Part shown: positions 1 through 9,259 of the stretch, in pieces
Layout of the letters: each line of letters begins with the position of its first letter
Position numbering within the stretch: position 1 is the first letter of the stretch
Assembly (NCBI RefSeq): GCF_019237615.1
Contig: NZ_JAFAGT010000001.1
Span: 62,001-126,000 of the forward strand
Source of the DNA: Roseateles sp.
Lineage (GTDB): Bacteria > Pseudomonadota > Gammaproteobacteria > Burkholderiales > Burkholderiaceae_C
Direction of reading: 5' to 3'
Length of the DNA: 64,000 nucleotides
The notes under the pieces: model-generated
Database searches by the model: none
What the model saw: only the letters and a program-made list of their open reading frames with translations
What the model was told of the DNA's origin: nothing
Program-made: the position numbers and the translations under genes

Positions 1-987
1 GACGGCCTCCAGCAGCCGCTCGCCGGAGGCCTCGGCGTCTTTCTCGGTCGCGATGGGCATCAGCGGCAGCAGGGCCTGGGCCAGTGCGTGCAGATTCCAG
101 AAAGCGACGGCCGGCTGGCGCGCGTAGGCGTAGCGGCCGCGGTCGTCGCTATGGTTGCAGACATGGCTGGGGTCGAAGCCGTCCATGAAGCCGAAGGGGC
201 CGTAGTCCAGCGTCAGGCCCAGCATGGACATGTTGTCGGTGTTCATGACGCCATGGCAGAAGCCTATGGCCTGCCAGTGGGCGATGAGGTCGGCAGTCTG
301 CAGGGACACCTTGCGCAGCAGCGCGACGACCGGCTCGGGCTCGTCGGCACATTCGGGCGCATGGTGGGCGATGAACCAGTTGACCAGTCGGCGCAGCGCG
401 TCGGGTCGGTCGTGGTGGGCGAAATGCTCGAAATGGCCGAAGCGGATGAAGCTGGGCGCCACGCGGGTGACGACGGCGGCGGTCTCCACCGTCTCGCGGA
501 TGACCGGCAGGCGCGAGCCGGTGATGCACAAGGCTCGTGTCGTCGGCACGCCCAAGGCGGCCATGGCTTCGGAGCACAGGAATTCGCGGATGGACGAGCG
601 CAGCACCGCGCGGCCATCGCCGCGGCGCGAGTAGGGCGTCAGGCCGGCGCCCTTGAGCTGCAGCTCCTGCGGTCCGGTGGGGGTGTCGACCTCGCCCAGC
701 CACAGCGCGCGGCCGTCGCCGAGCTGCCCGGCCCAGACGCCGAACTGGTGGCCGCTGTAGACGCTGGCCAGGGGCCGCATGCCGGGCCAGGGAGCGTTGC
801 CGGACATGGCAGGCAGAGCGGTGGGTTGCAGAGTCCAGTCGGCGGGCAAACCCAGCAGTTGCGCGCAGTCGGGGCTTTGTGCCACCCAGTGCGGGTCGGG
901 CAACCCTTCGGCTGGCAGTTCGGTAAAGAAGTCTGGCCCCAGGTCGGCGAAGCGGTTGGTCCAGGCGAGGCCGGTAAGCGAGTCCAT
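1..987 (-). CDS. selO: Protein adenylyltransferase SelO (YdiU/UPF0061), N-terminal part
   Basis: Pseudokinase-fold enzyme that transfers AMP from ATP to Ser, Thr or Tyr of target proteins; the family is linked to redox stress. The frame opens at an ATG and runs off the window edge after 329 codons, so only the N-terminal two thirds or so of a normally about 490-residue protein is present. The start matches the family ([17 protein letters not shown]). Family blocks visible in order are [19 protein letters not shown], a [20 protein letters not shown] stretch, [13 protein letters not shown], and GVMNTDNMS, which carries the metal-binding region, followed by [10 protein letters not shown]. No frame break is seen. 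It is transcribed away from the acyl-CoA ligase gene, with about 130 bases between the two starts. Confidence 0.95.
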   Translation of the reverse strand, partial: MDSLTGLAWTNRFADLGPDFFTELPAEGLPDPHWVAQSPDCAQLLGLPADWTLQPTALPAMSGNAPWPGMRPLASVYSGHQFGVWAGQLGDGRALWLGEVDTPTGPQELQLKGAGLTPYSRRGDGRAVLRSSIREFLCSEAMAALGVPTTRALCITGSRLPVIRETVETAAVVTRVAPSFIRFGHFEHFAHHDRPDALRRLVNWFIAHHAPECADEPEPVVALLRKVSLQTADLIAHWQAIGFCHGVMNTDNMSMLGLTLDYGPFGFMDGFDPSHVCNHSDDRGRYAYARQPAVAFWNLHALAQALLPLMPIATEKDAEASGERLLEAV

Positions 988-1118
988 TTCGTCAGTTTAG
1001 TGAGCGGTGCTTGGCCCCGCTGGCCTGGGTGTTTCCCCGGGGGGCGAGGGTCGCGGTTGTGACGGTGGGGGCTCTGGGCGGGGGCTAGACTGGATCGATA
1101 AGACCGCCAGGAGACAAC

Positions 1119-2765
<1,647 letters not shown>

Positions 2766-2857
2766 GCCGGCCAGCGTCTGGGGAAAGCCCGGGACTTCGT
2801 CGGGGCCCGGCTGCATTAACTTTCGTTCACCTCAAAGCCATAACCCAGGAGACAAGC

Positions 2858-4120
2858 ATGTTCGACTTCACTTCGGCCCGCTTCCCTTCGCGCTTCGCGC
2901 GCGTGCTGGGAGCCGCCGCGGCGCTCGCACTGACGGCCGGTGCGGCCCAGGCGCAGAAGGGCGAGACGGTCAAGCTGGCCTACATCGATGCGCTCTCGGG
3001 CCTGATGGGGCCGGTGGGGCAGAACCAGGTCAAGACCTTCCAGTTCCTGACCGAGAAGTTCAACAAGAGCAACCCGGCCGGCGTGAAGTTCGAGATCGTG
3101 CCCTTCGACAACAAGCTCAGCCCCGCCGAGTCGCTGAACCTGCTCAAGGCTGCGACCGACCAGGGCATCCGCTACATCATGCAGGGCAACGGCTCGAGCG
3201 TGGCGCTGGCGCTGGTGGATGCTGTCAACAAGTACAACGAGCGCAACCCGGGCAAGGAAGTCATCTACCTGAACTACTCGGCGGTGGATCCCGACCTGAC
3301 CAACAGCAAGTGCAGCTTCTGGCACTTCCGCTTCGACGCCGACACATCCATGAAGATGGAGGCGATCACGACCTTCATGAAGGACCAGCCCGACGTCAAG
3401 AAGGTCTTCCTGCTGAACCAGAACTACGCCCACGGCCACCAGGTCGCCAAGTACGCCAAGGAGATGCTGGCGCGCAAGCGCCCGGACATCCAGATCGTCG
3501 GCGAGGACCTGCACCCGCTGGCCCAGGTGCGCGACTTCGCGCCCTATGTCGCCAAGATCAAGGCCAGCGGCGCCGACACCGTCATTACCGGCAACTGGGG
3601 CTCCGATCTCGCGCTGCTCGTGAAGGCCGCCAACGAGGCCGGCTACAACGGCAAGTTCTTCACCTACTACACCGGCGTCACCGGCACGCCCACGGCCCTG
3701 GGCACGGGCGGCGCCGGTCGTGTCTACCAGGCCGCCTACAGCCACTACAACATGGGCGGCGAGACGCAGAAGCTGGGCAACGAGTTCAAGGCCAAGTTCA
3801 ACGACGACCTCTACACCTGGAGCGCCGACCACATCCTGCTGATGCTCAGCCAGTCCATGGCCAACGCCAAGTCGACGGACCCGGTCAAGGTGGCCAAGGC
3901 GATGGAAGGCCTGACCGTGAAGAGCTTCAATGGCGAGGTGACGATGCGCAAGAGCGACCACCAGCTGCAGCAGGCGCTCTACATCTCGGTCTGGCAGAAG
4001 GCGGATGCCAAGTACCCGTACAGCCCGGAGAACACCGGCATGACGCTGGTGCCGGTGAAGGAGTACGAGTCCTATGTGTCGTCGACGCCCACGTCCTGCC
4101 AGATGAAGCGGCCCGGCTGA
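2858..4120 (+). CDS. ABC transporter substrate-binding protein, branched-chain amino acid/amide type
   Basis: Periplasmic receptor that hands its ligand to the permease encoded downstream. 420 residues with a Sec signal peptide of about 30 residues (RFARVLGAAAALALTAGAAQA, ending AQA). The mature protein begins with the type I periplasmic-binding fold strand VKLAYIDALSGLMGPVGQNQ. The start ATG follows AGGAGA at 2847-2852; longer in-frame starts upstream lie in the acyl-CoA ligase shadow and would remove the signal peptide. It is the first gene of an ABC operon with permeases and ATPases in the order typical of LivKHMGF/HAAT systems. Ligand is not evident; aliphatic amino acids, amides and urea are used by relatives. 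Confidence 0.92.
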   Translation: MFDFTSARFPSRFARVLGAAAALALTAGAAQAQKGETVKLAYIDALSGLMGPVGQNQVKTFQFLTEKFNKSNPAGVKFEIVPFDNKLSPAESLNLLKAATDQGIRYIMQGNGSSVALALVDAVNKYNERNPGKEVIYLNYSAVDPDLTNSKCSFWHFRFDADTSMKMEAITTFMKDQPDVKKVFLLNQNYAHGHQVAKYAKEMLARKRPDIQIVGEDLHPLAQVRDFAPYVAKIKASGADTVITGNWGSDLALLVKAANEAGYNGKFFTYYTGVTGTPTALGTGGAGRVYQAAYSHYNMGGETQKLGNEFKAKFNDDLYTWSADHILLMLSQSMANAKSTDPVKVAKAMEGLTVKSFNGEVTMRKSDHQLQQALYISVWQKADAKYPYSPENTGMTLVPVKEYESYVSSTPTSCQMKRPG

Positions 4121-4142
4121 TCGCCCCAGCCCCCGACCCGGC

Positions 4143-4167
4143 CGCGCCGTCCGCAAGGGGCGGCGCG
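4143..4167 (+). other. Intercistronic hairpin between binding-protein and permease genes
   Basis: A perfect 7-bp inverted repeat (CGCGCCG at 4143-4149, CGGCGCG at 4161-4167) lies in the 79-base gap after the binding-protein gene. There is no T-run, so it is not a standard terminator. Such hairpins often protect the upstream message and let the binding protein outnumber the membrane subunits. This role is inferred. Confidence 0.45.
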
Positions 4168-4199
4168 ATCCCCTGGACCACCCCGTCGTCGGCTCCGCC

Positions 4200-5216
4200 T
4201 TGGATCAAATCTTCATCAACCTGCTGAACGGCCTGTCGTCCGGGCTGCTGCTGTTCATGCTCAGCTCCGGGCTGACGCTGATCTTCAGCATGATGGGCGT
4301 GCTGAACTTCGCGCATGCCAGTTTCTACATGGTGGGCGCCTACGTTGCCTACTCGCTGGTGGGCATCGTCGGCTTCTGGCCGGCGCTGCTGCTGGCGCCG
4401 CTCGTCGTCGGGCTGCTGGGCGCGGCGTTCGAGCGGCTGGCGCTGCGCCGCGTGCACAAGTTCGGCCATGTGCCTGAGCTGCTCATCACCTTCGGCCTGT
4501 CGTATGTGATCCTGGAGCTGGTGCAGCTGATCTGGGGCCGCACGGCCGTGCCCTTCACGCCGCCCGAGGCGCTGCAGGGCTCGGCCTTCACCATCATCTC
4601 GTCGCCGGCCCAGGGGCTGTCCTTCGCGCTCGGCAAGGCCGCGCCCGAGCTGTGCACGGCGGCGCTGTGCTCCACCTTTCCGCTGACGCGCGCCTTCATG
4701 ATGCTGGTTGCGCTGCTGATGCTGCTGGGCCTTTGGCTGCTGCTGACGCGCACCCGCGTGGGCCTGGTCATCCAGGCCTCGCTGACCCATCCGGAGATGG
4801 TGGAGGCGCTCGGCCACAACGTGCCGCGAGTACTGATGCTGGTGTTCGGCAGCGGCTGCGCTCTGGCGGCGCTGGCCGGCGTCATCGGCGGCATCACTTT
4901 CGTCACCGAGCCCAACATGGCCGTCATCGTCGGCTCCATCATCTTCGTCGTCGTCGTCGTGGGCGGCATAGGCTCGCTGGCGGGCGCCTTCGTCGGCTCC
5001 ATCGTCATCGGCCTGCTGCAGACGTTGCCACTGACGGTGGACGCATCGCTGGCCTCGGCGCTGACGGCCATGGGCATGACCGTCACGCCAGACACGCCCG
5101 GCTACCCGGTGCTGCGCCTGGCGTTGAAGGATGTCGCGCAGATCCTGCCCTATCTGCTGATGGTGATGATCCTGATCTTCAGGCCCAAGGGCCTGCTCGG
5201 CACGCGGGAAGACTGA
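4200..5216 (+). CDS. Branched-chain amino acid-type ABC transporter permease (LivH-like)
   Basis: First inner-membrane subunit of the ABC importer. 338 residues, nearly all hydrophobic, with about eight predicted membrane segments starting with LLNGLSSGLLLFMLSSGLTL. Family hallmarks are the N-terminal GLTLIFSMMGVLNFAHA block and the C-terminal GGIGSLAGAFVGSIVIGL, which contacts the ATPase. The frame opens at a TTG without a clear Shine-Dalgarno site. That start gives the family-typical MDQIFINLLNGL, so it is preferred over internal ATGs. The next permease gene begins 4 bases after the stop. Confidence 0.92.
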   Translation: MDQIFINLLNGLSSGLLLFMLSSGLTLIFSMMGVLNFAHASFYMVGAYVAYSLVGIVGFWPALLLAPLVVGLLGAAFERLALRRVHKFGHVPELLITFGLSYVILELVQLIWGRTAVPFTPPEALQGSAFTIISSPAQGLSFALGKAAPELCTAALCSTFPLTRAFMMLVALLMLLGLWLLLTRTRVGLVIQASLTHPEMVEALGHNVPRVLMLVFGSGCALAALAGVIGGITFVTEPNMAVIVGSIIFVVVVVGGIGSLAGAFVGSIVIGLLQTLPLTVDASLASALTAMGMTVTPDTPGYPVLRLALKDVAQILPYLLMVMILIFRPKGLLGTRED

Positions 5217-5220
5217 CGCG

Positions 5221-6516
5221 ATGAGCCAGGCCAAGGAATTCCACTTCAAGCCGCTCAACGTCGGGCGCTGGTTCGTCTGGGGGCTGTTCGCGCTGGTGCT
5301 GCTGGTCGCGCCGCGCATCTGGACCAGTGGCCTCGCGCAGACCATGCTGACGCAGATGGGCATAGGCGTCATTGCCTGCCTGGCCTACAACATCCTGCTG
5401 GGCCAGGGCGGCATGCTGAGCTTCGGCCATGCCGTCTACAGCGGCATGGGCGCCTTCCTGGCCATCCATGCGCTGAACATGGCCGGTGCCGGCACGCTGG
5501 GCCTGCCCGTCAGCCTGGTGCCGCTGGTCGGTGGCGCCGCCGGCCTGGTGTGCGCGGCGCTGCTGGGCTACGTGTCGACGAAGAAGGCCGGTACGCCATT
5601 CGCGATGATCACGCTGGGCATCGGCGAGCTGGTGTTCGCGCTGGCGCTGATGCTGCCCGAGTTCTCGGGCGGCGAGGGCGGCGTGTCCAGCAATCGCGTC
5701 ATCGGCCAGCCGGTGCTGGGCATCAGCTACGGGCCGCAGATCCAGGTCTACTACCTGGTCGCCGTCTATTGCTTCATCTGCACGGCGGCCATGTTCGCGC
5801 TGACGCGCACGCCCCTGGGCCGCATGCTGAACGCCGTCCGTGACAACCCCGAGCGCGTCGAGTTCGTTGGCTACAACACGCATTGGGTGCGCTTCATGGC
5901 GTTCGCCATCTCCGGCTTCTTCGCCGGTGTCGCGGGCGGGCTGGGCGCCATCAACACCGAGATCGTCAACGGCGAGGTGCTGCATGCGACGCGCTCGGGC
6001 GCCTACCTGCTGTTCACGTTCCTGGGCGGCGCAACCTTCTTCTTCGGCCCCATCATCGGCGCCGTGCTGATGGTCTTCTGCGGCGTGCTGCTGTCGGAGC
6101 TGACCAAGGCATGGCTGCTGTACCTGGGGCTGATCTTCCTCTTCATGGTCATGTACGCGCCGGGCGGCTTCGCCAGCCTTATCCTGATGAACCTGCGCGT
6201 CGCGGCCTTCGGCAAGCTGAAGAAGCTCTGGACGTCCTATCTCGCGCTGGCCGGCACGGCACTGGCGGCGCTGGTGGGTGCGGCGACCATGATCGAGATG
6301 GTCTACCACCGCCAGCTCAACGAGGCGCTGGGTCCCGAGCTGCGCTTCATGGGCGCGACGCTGAACAGCGCGGGCGTGGATGCCTGGTTCGGCGCGGGCC
6401 TGCTGATCGTCGTCGGTGCGGCCCTGTTCGAGCTGGTGCGCCGCCGGTACGTGCACGAGTGGGGCGAGATCCAGGAGGACATCGAGAAGGAAATCAAGCG
6501 CAGGGAGGCGCTATGA
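5221..6516 (+). CDS. Branched-chain amino acid-type ABC transporter permease (LivM-like)
   Basis: Second membrane subunit, 431 residues. The core carries the family block YNILLGQGGMLSFGHAVY near residue 56 and GGLGAINTEIVNGEV followed by GGATFFFGPIIGAVL, which includes the coupling region for the ATPase. The C-terminus is longer than in LivM of E. coli. It adds about 100 residues with two more hydrophobic segments (YLALAGTALAALVGAATMI and FGAGLLIVVGAALFELV) and a charged tail ending KEIKRREAL. The gene overlaps the downstream ATPase gene by an ATGA, which implies translational coupling. Confidence 0.92.
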   Translation: MSQAKEFHFKPLNVGRWFVWGLFALVLLVAPRIWTSGLAQTMLTQMGIGVIACLAYNILLGQGGMLSFGHAVYSGMGAFLAIHALNMAGAGTLGLPVSLVPLVGGAAGLVCAALLGYVSTKKAGTPFAMITLGIGELVFALALMLPEFSGGEGGVSSNRVIGQPVLGISYGPQIQVYYLVAVYCFICTAAMFALTRTPLGRMLNAVRDNPERVEFVGYNTHWVRFMAFAISGFFAGVAGGLGAINTEIVNGEVLHATRSGAYLLFTFLGGATFFFGPIIGAVLMVFCGVLLSELTKAWLLYLGLIFLFMVMYAPGGFASLILMNLRVAAFGKLKKLWTSYLALAGTALAALVGAATMIEMVYHRQLNEALGPELRFMGATLNSAGVDAWFGAGLLIVVGAALFELVRRRYVHEWGEIQEDIEKEIKRREAL

Positions 6517-7280
6517 GCTTCGCCCTCGAGCTGCGCGACGTGCGCAAGAGCTTCGGCAAGAGCGAGATCATCCGCGGCGCCAACCTGGCCGTGCAGGCCG
6601 GCGAGCGTGTCGCCATCATCGGGCCCAACGGCGCGGGCAAGAGCACGCTGTTCAACCTGATCAGCGGCCGCTTCGCACCCACGTCGGGGGAGATCCACCT
6701 GCACGGCCAGCGCATCGACGGCCGCAAGCCCTACGAGATCAACCGGCAGGGGCTGTCGCGCAGCTTCCAGGTCTCCAACCTGTTCACGCGCCTGAGCGTG
6801 TTCGAGAACATCCGCTGCGCGGTGCTGTGGAGCCTGGGCCACCGCTACGCGTTCTGGAAGTTCCTCGCCGACCTGGACGACGCCAACGACCGCACCGAGC
6901 ACATCCTCGAGATGATCAAGCTCGACAAGCGCCGCGACGTGCTGGCCATGAACCTCACCTACGCCGAGGCTCGGGCGCTGGAGATCGGCATCACCATCGC
7001 CGGCGGCTCCAGCGTCATCCTGCTGGACGAGCCCACAGCCGGCATGAGCAAGAGCGAGACCCAGCGCTTCATCCAGCTGATTCGCGACGTGACCGTCGGC
7101 AAGACGCTGCTGACCGTGGAGCACGACATGGGTGTCGTCTTCGGCCTGGCAGACAAGATCGCCGTGCTGGTCTATGGCGAGGTCATCGCCTTCGATACAC
7201 CGGATGCGGTGCGCGCGAATGCACGCGTGCAGGAGGCCTACCTCGGCTCCGTGCTCGCAGAAACCCAGGCGGCGGCATGA
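6513..7280 (+). CDS. ABC transporter ATP-binding protein (LivG-like)
   Basis: One of two ATPase subunits driving the importer; 255 residues. Walker A GPNGAGKST is near residue 38. Walker B is in SSVILLDEPTAGM near 167. The signature region reads NLTYAEARALEIG where most ABC ATPases have LSGGQ, and LivG-type proteins are often relaxed there. The switch histidine is in LLTVEHDMGVVF near 205. The start overlaps the stop of the permease gene (ATGA) and its own stop overlaps the start of the next ATPase gene, so all five genes form one unit. Confidence 0.93.
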   Translation: MSFALELRDVRKSFGKSEIIRGANLAVQAGERVAIIGPNGAGKSTLFNLISGRFAPTSGEIHLHGQRIDGRKPYEINRQGLSRSFQVSNLFTRLSVFENIRCAVLWSLGHRYAFWKFLADLDDANDRTEHILEMIKLDKRRDVLAMNLTYAEARALEIGITIAGGSSVILLDEPTAGMSKSETQRFIQLIRDVTVGKTLLTVEHDMGVVFGLADKIAVLVYGEVIAFDTPDAVRANARVQEAYLGSVLAETQAAA

Positions 7281-7987
7281 CCGAAGGCAGACTCCTCAAG
7301 CTGGACAACGTCCACGCCTTCTATGGCAAGAGCCATGTGCTGCATGGTGTCAGCATGGAGGTGAAGCCCGGGGAGATCGTGAGTCTTCTGGGCCGCAACG
7401 GCGCGGGCCGCTCGACGACGGTCAAGACCATCATGGGCCAGGTCGACGCCAAGGGCTCGGTGCAGTGGGGCGGGCAGGAGCTGGTGGGCCGCAAGGCCTA
7501 CGAGATCGCCCACCTGGGCCTGGGCTATGTGCCGGAGAACCGCGATATCTTTCCCAAGTTGACGGTGCACCAGAACCTGATGCTGGGCGAGAAGACCCGC
7601 AACAAGAGCCCGCGCTGGAGCTTCGAGGACATGTACCGCATGTTTCCGCGGCTCAGGGAGCGGCAGCACACCGAGGCCGGCGTGCTGTCCGGCGGCGAGC
7701 AGCAGATGCTCACACTCTGCCGCACGCTGATGGGCGACCCCGACCTCATCATGATCGACGAGCCTACCGAGGGGCTGGCGCCCAAGATCGTCGAGCTGGT
7801 GGCCGAGTACCTGAAGGCGCTGAAGGAACGTGGTATCGCGGTACTGCTGGTCGAGCAGAAGCTGGCCATCGCGCTGGAAATTTCCGAGCGCTGCTATGTG
7901 ATGGGCCACGGCCGCATCGTCTTCGAGGGCAGCCCGGCGGACCTGCGCGCCAACGCCTACGTCCGCAAGGAGTGGCTGGAGGTGTGA
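7277..7987 (+). CDS. ABC transporter ATP-binding protein (LivF-like), arginine in Walker A
   Basis: Second ATPase subunit, 236 residues, last gene of the importer operon; its ATG overlaps the previous stop. The signature motif LSGGEQQML is near residue 137, Walker B LIMIDEPTEGLAP near 157, and switch region LLVEQKLAIALE near 192. Walker A reads GRNGAGRST, so the invariant lysine is replaced by arginine. The codon is plainly cgc. I recall similar GRNGxGRST forms in related amide/urea-type LivF proteins, but could not check. Since the LivG partner keeps the lysine, the dimer may have one weak ATP site. Confidence 0.92.
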   Translation: MTEGRLLKLDNVHAFYGKSHVLHGVSMEVKPGEIVSLLGRNGAGRSTTVKTIMGQVDAKGSVQWGGQELVGRKAYEIAHLGLGYVPENRDIFPKLTVHQNLMLGEKTRNKSPRWSFEDMYRMFPRLRERQHTEAGVLSGGEQQMLTLCRTLMGDPDLIMIDEPTEGLAPKIVELVAEYLKALKERGIAVLLVEQKLAIALEISERCYVMGHGRIVFEGSPADLRANAYVRKEWLEV

Positions 7988-8015
7988 ACGGGGCCGGAGG
8001 GCGGCGGCTTGGGGT

Positions 8016-8525
8016 TCAGGCCTCCTGACGCAGAGCCAGGCTGCGCTGCGCGGCCTCGGCCAGCTCGGTGCCGGTGAGCCCGGTCTCTGGGTAGGCGGCT
8101 TCGCCCATGGCCACGGCGAGGTGGGCCTGCCCGCTGTCCAGCCCGTAGGCGCCCGACAGCGTCTGCTTGAGCCTGAGGGCCACCAGGGCTGCTTCCGCGC
8201 CGCCGGCGCCCGGCAGCAGCACGGCAAAGCCTTGTTCGCCCACCTGCACGACCTCATCGGTGCCGCGCACGCGGTTGCGTACGCGCAGGCCCGCGGTGCG
8301 CAGCAGTTCGGCCGTCGTGCCGGCGGCGTCGGCCACCGGCGAGGGCACGGGGGCGAGCTCTATCCACAGCAGGGCCATTTGCTCGCCGTCGCGCCGGCAG
8401 CGGGCCAACCGCCGCGACAGATAGGGGACGAGTTCGACCAGCGATTGCACCATCGGCCGCGTGGGCGCATAGCCGCCGCGGCCGGTGGGGGCTGTGTCCT
8501 GAAGGACGAGTTGTGTGACGGACAT
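8016..8525 (-). CDS. Degenerate GGDEF-domain protein
   Basis: 169 residues. The segment VRGTDEVVQVGEQGFAVLLPGAG aligns with the heart of a diguanylate cyclase domain, but the GGDEF signature reads GEQGF. The fold is also truncated at the front, so catalysis of cyclic-di-GMP synthesis is not expected. The chosen ATG (MSVTQLVLQD) has GGAG about 9 bases upstream; the open frame continues to 8654 without a better start. It has no recognisable partner domain. It may be a binding or scaffold remnant, or a decaying paralogue. The gene lies between the ABC operon (convergent) and the sigma-kinase operon (divergent). Confidence 0.65.
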   Translation of the reverse strand: MSVTQLVLQDTAPTGRGGYAPTRPMVQSLVELVPYLSRRLARCRRDGEQMALLWIELAPVPSPVADAAGTTAELLRTAGLRVRNRVRGTDEVVQVGEQGFAVLLPGAGGAEAALVALRLKQTLSGAYGLDSGQAHLAVAMGEAAYPETGLTGTELAEAAQRSLALRQEA

Positions 8526-8704
8526 GAACGGGCTCCGTAAGGATTGGCCACGGGCCGCCGGCCGGGCGGCGCATTGAGGCATCACACTGAAGAACGCGGC
8601 CGCGCTCCGGAACCCGACATCGCCGTGCAAAAAAACTTCGTACCTCGCGCGCAACCGCGTTTGTCCCGCCCGCCCGGCCCCTACCGGCCGTTACAGTTTG
8701 GGCG

Positions 8705-9259
8705 GTGCAAGAGATCACCCAACTGTTGAGGGCGGCCCAGGCCGGCGACCGGGCCGCGGCCGACCAGGTGGTGGGGCGGCTGTATGCCGACCTCCAGCGC
8801 CTGGCCCGCAGCCGCCTGCGGCGCTCCGGCGATCTCACCCTGCTCGACACCCAGGCCCTGGTGCACGAGGCCTGGCTGCGCCTGGAAGGCGTGCCGGATG
8901 CCGAGTTCCCGGACCGGCGCTACTTCCTGGCCTATGTGGCGCGGGCCATGCGTAGCGTGGTGATCGACCTGGTGCGTGCCCGGCAGGCGGACCGGCGCGG
9001 CGGCGGCGCGCAGGCGCTGACGCTGAACACCGCCGTGGCCGAGCTGGCCCCGCAGGACGAGGACCATGTGCTGCGCGTGCACGAGGCGCTGGAGGAGCTG
9101 GCGCAGCTGGAGCCGCGCCTGGCCCAGGTCGTGGAGATGCGCTACTTTGGCGGGTTGCTGGAACAGGAGATCGCCCAGGCGCTGAACGTGACCGAGCGCA
9201 CCGTGCAGCGCGACTGGCAGAAAGCCAGGCTCTTCCTTGCCATGAGTCTCAAGACATGA
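8705..9259 (+). CDS. ECF-type RNA polymerase sigma factor (TIGR02999-like)
   Basis: Directs RNA polymerase to a small set of promoters. 184 residues. Region 2 includes TLLDTQALVHEAWLRLEG and RYFLAYVARAMRSVVIDLVRARQADRRGG. Region 4 includes VVEMRYFGGLLEQEIAQALNVTERTVQRDWQKARLFLA, a helix-turn-helix. This layout is that of the ECF family commonly found next to Ser/Thr kinases. The frame begins with GTG and no Shine-Dalgarno site is evident, so the start is tentative. The stop overlaps the start of the kinase gene (ATGA). Kinase control of this sigma factor is inferred from the coupling. Confidence 0.9.
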   Translation: MQEITQLLRAAQAGDRAAADQVVGRLYADLQRLARSRLRRSGDLTLLDTQALVHEAWLRLEGVPDAEFPDRRYFLAYVARAMRSVVIDLVRARQADRRGGGAQALTLNTAVAELAPQDEDHVLRVHEALEELAQLEPRLAQVVEMRYFGGLLEQEIAQALNVTERTVQRDWQKARLFLAMSLKT

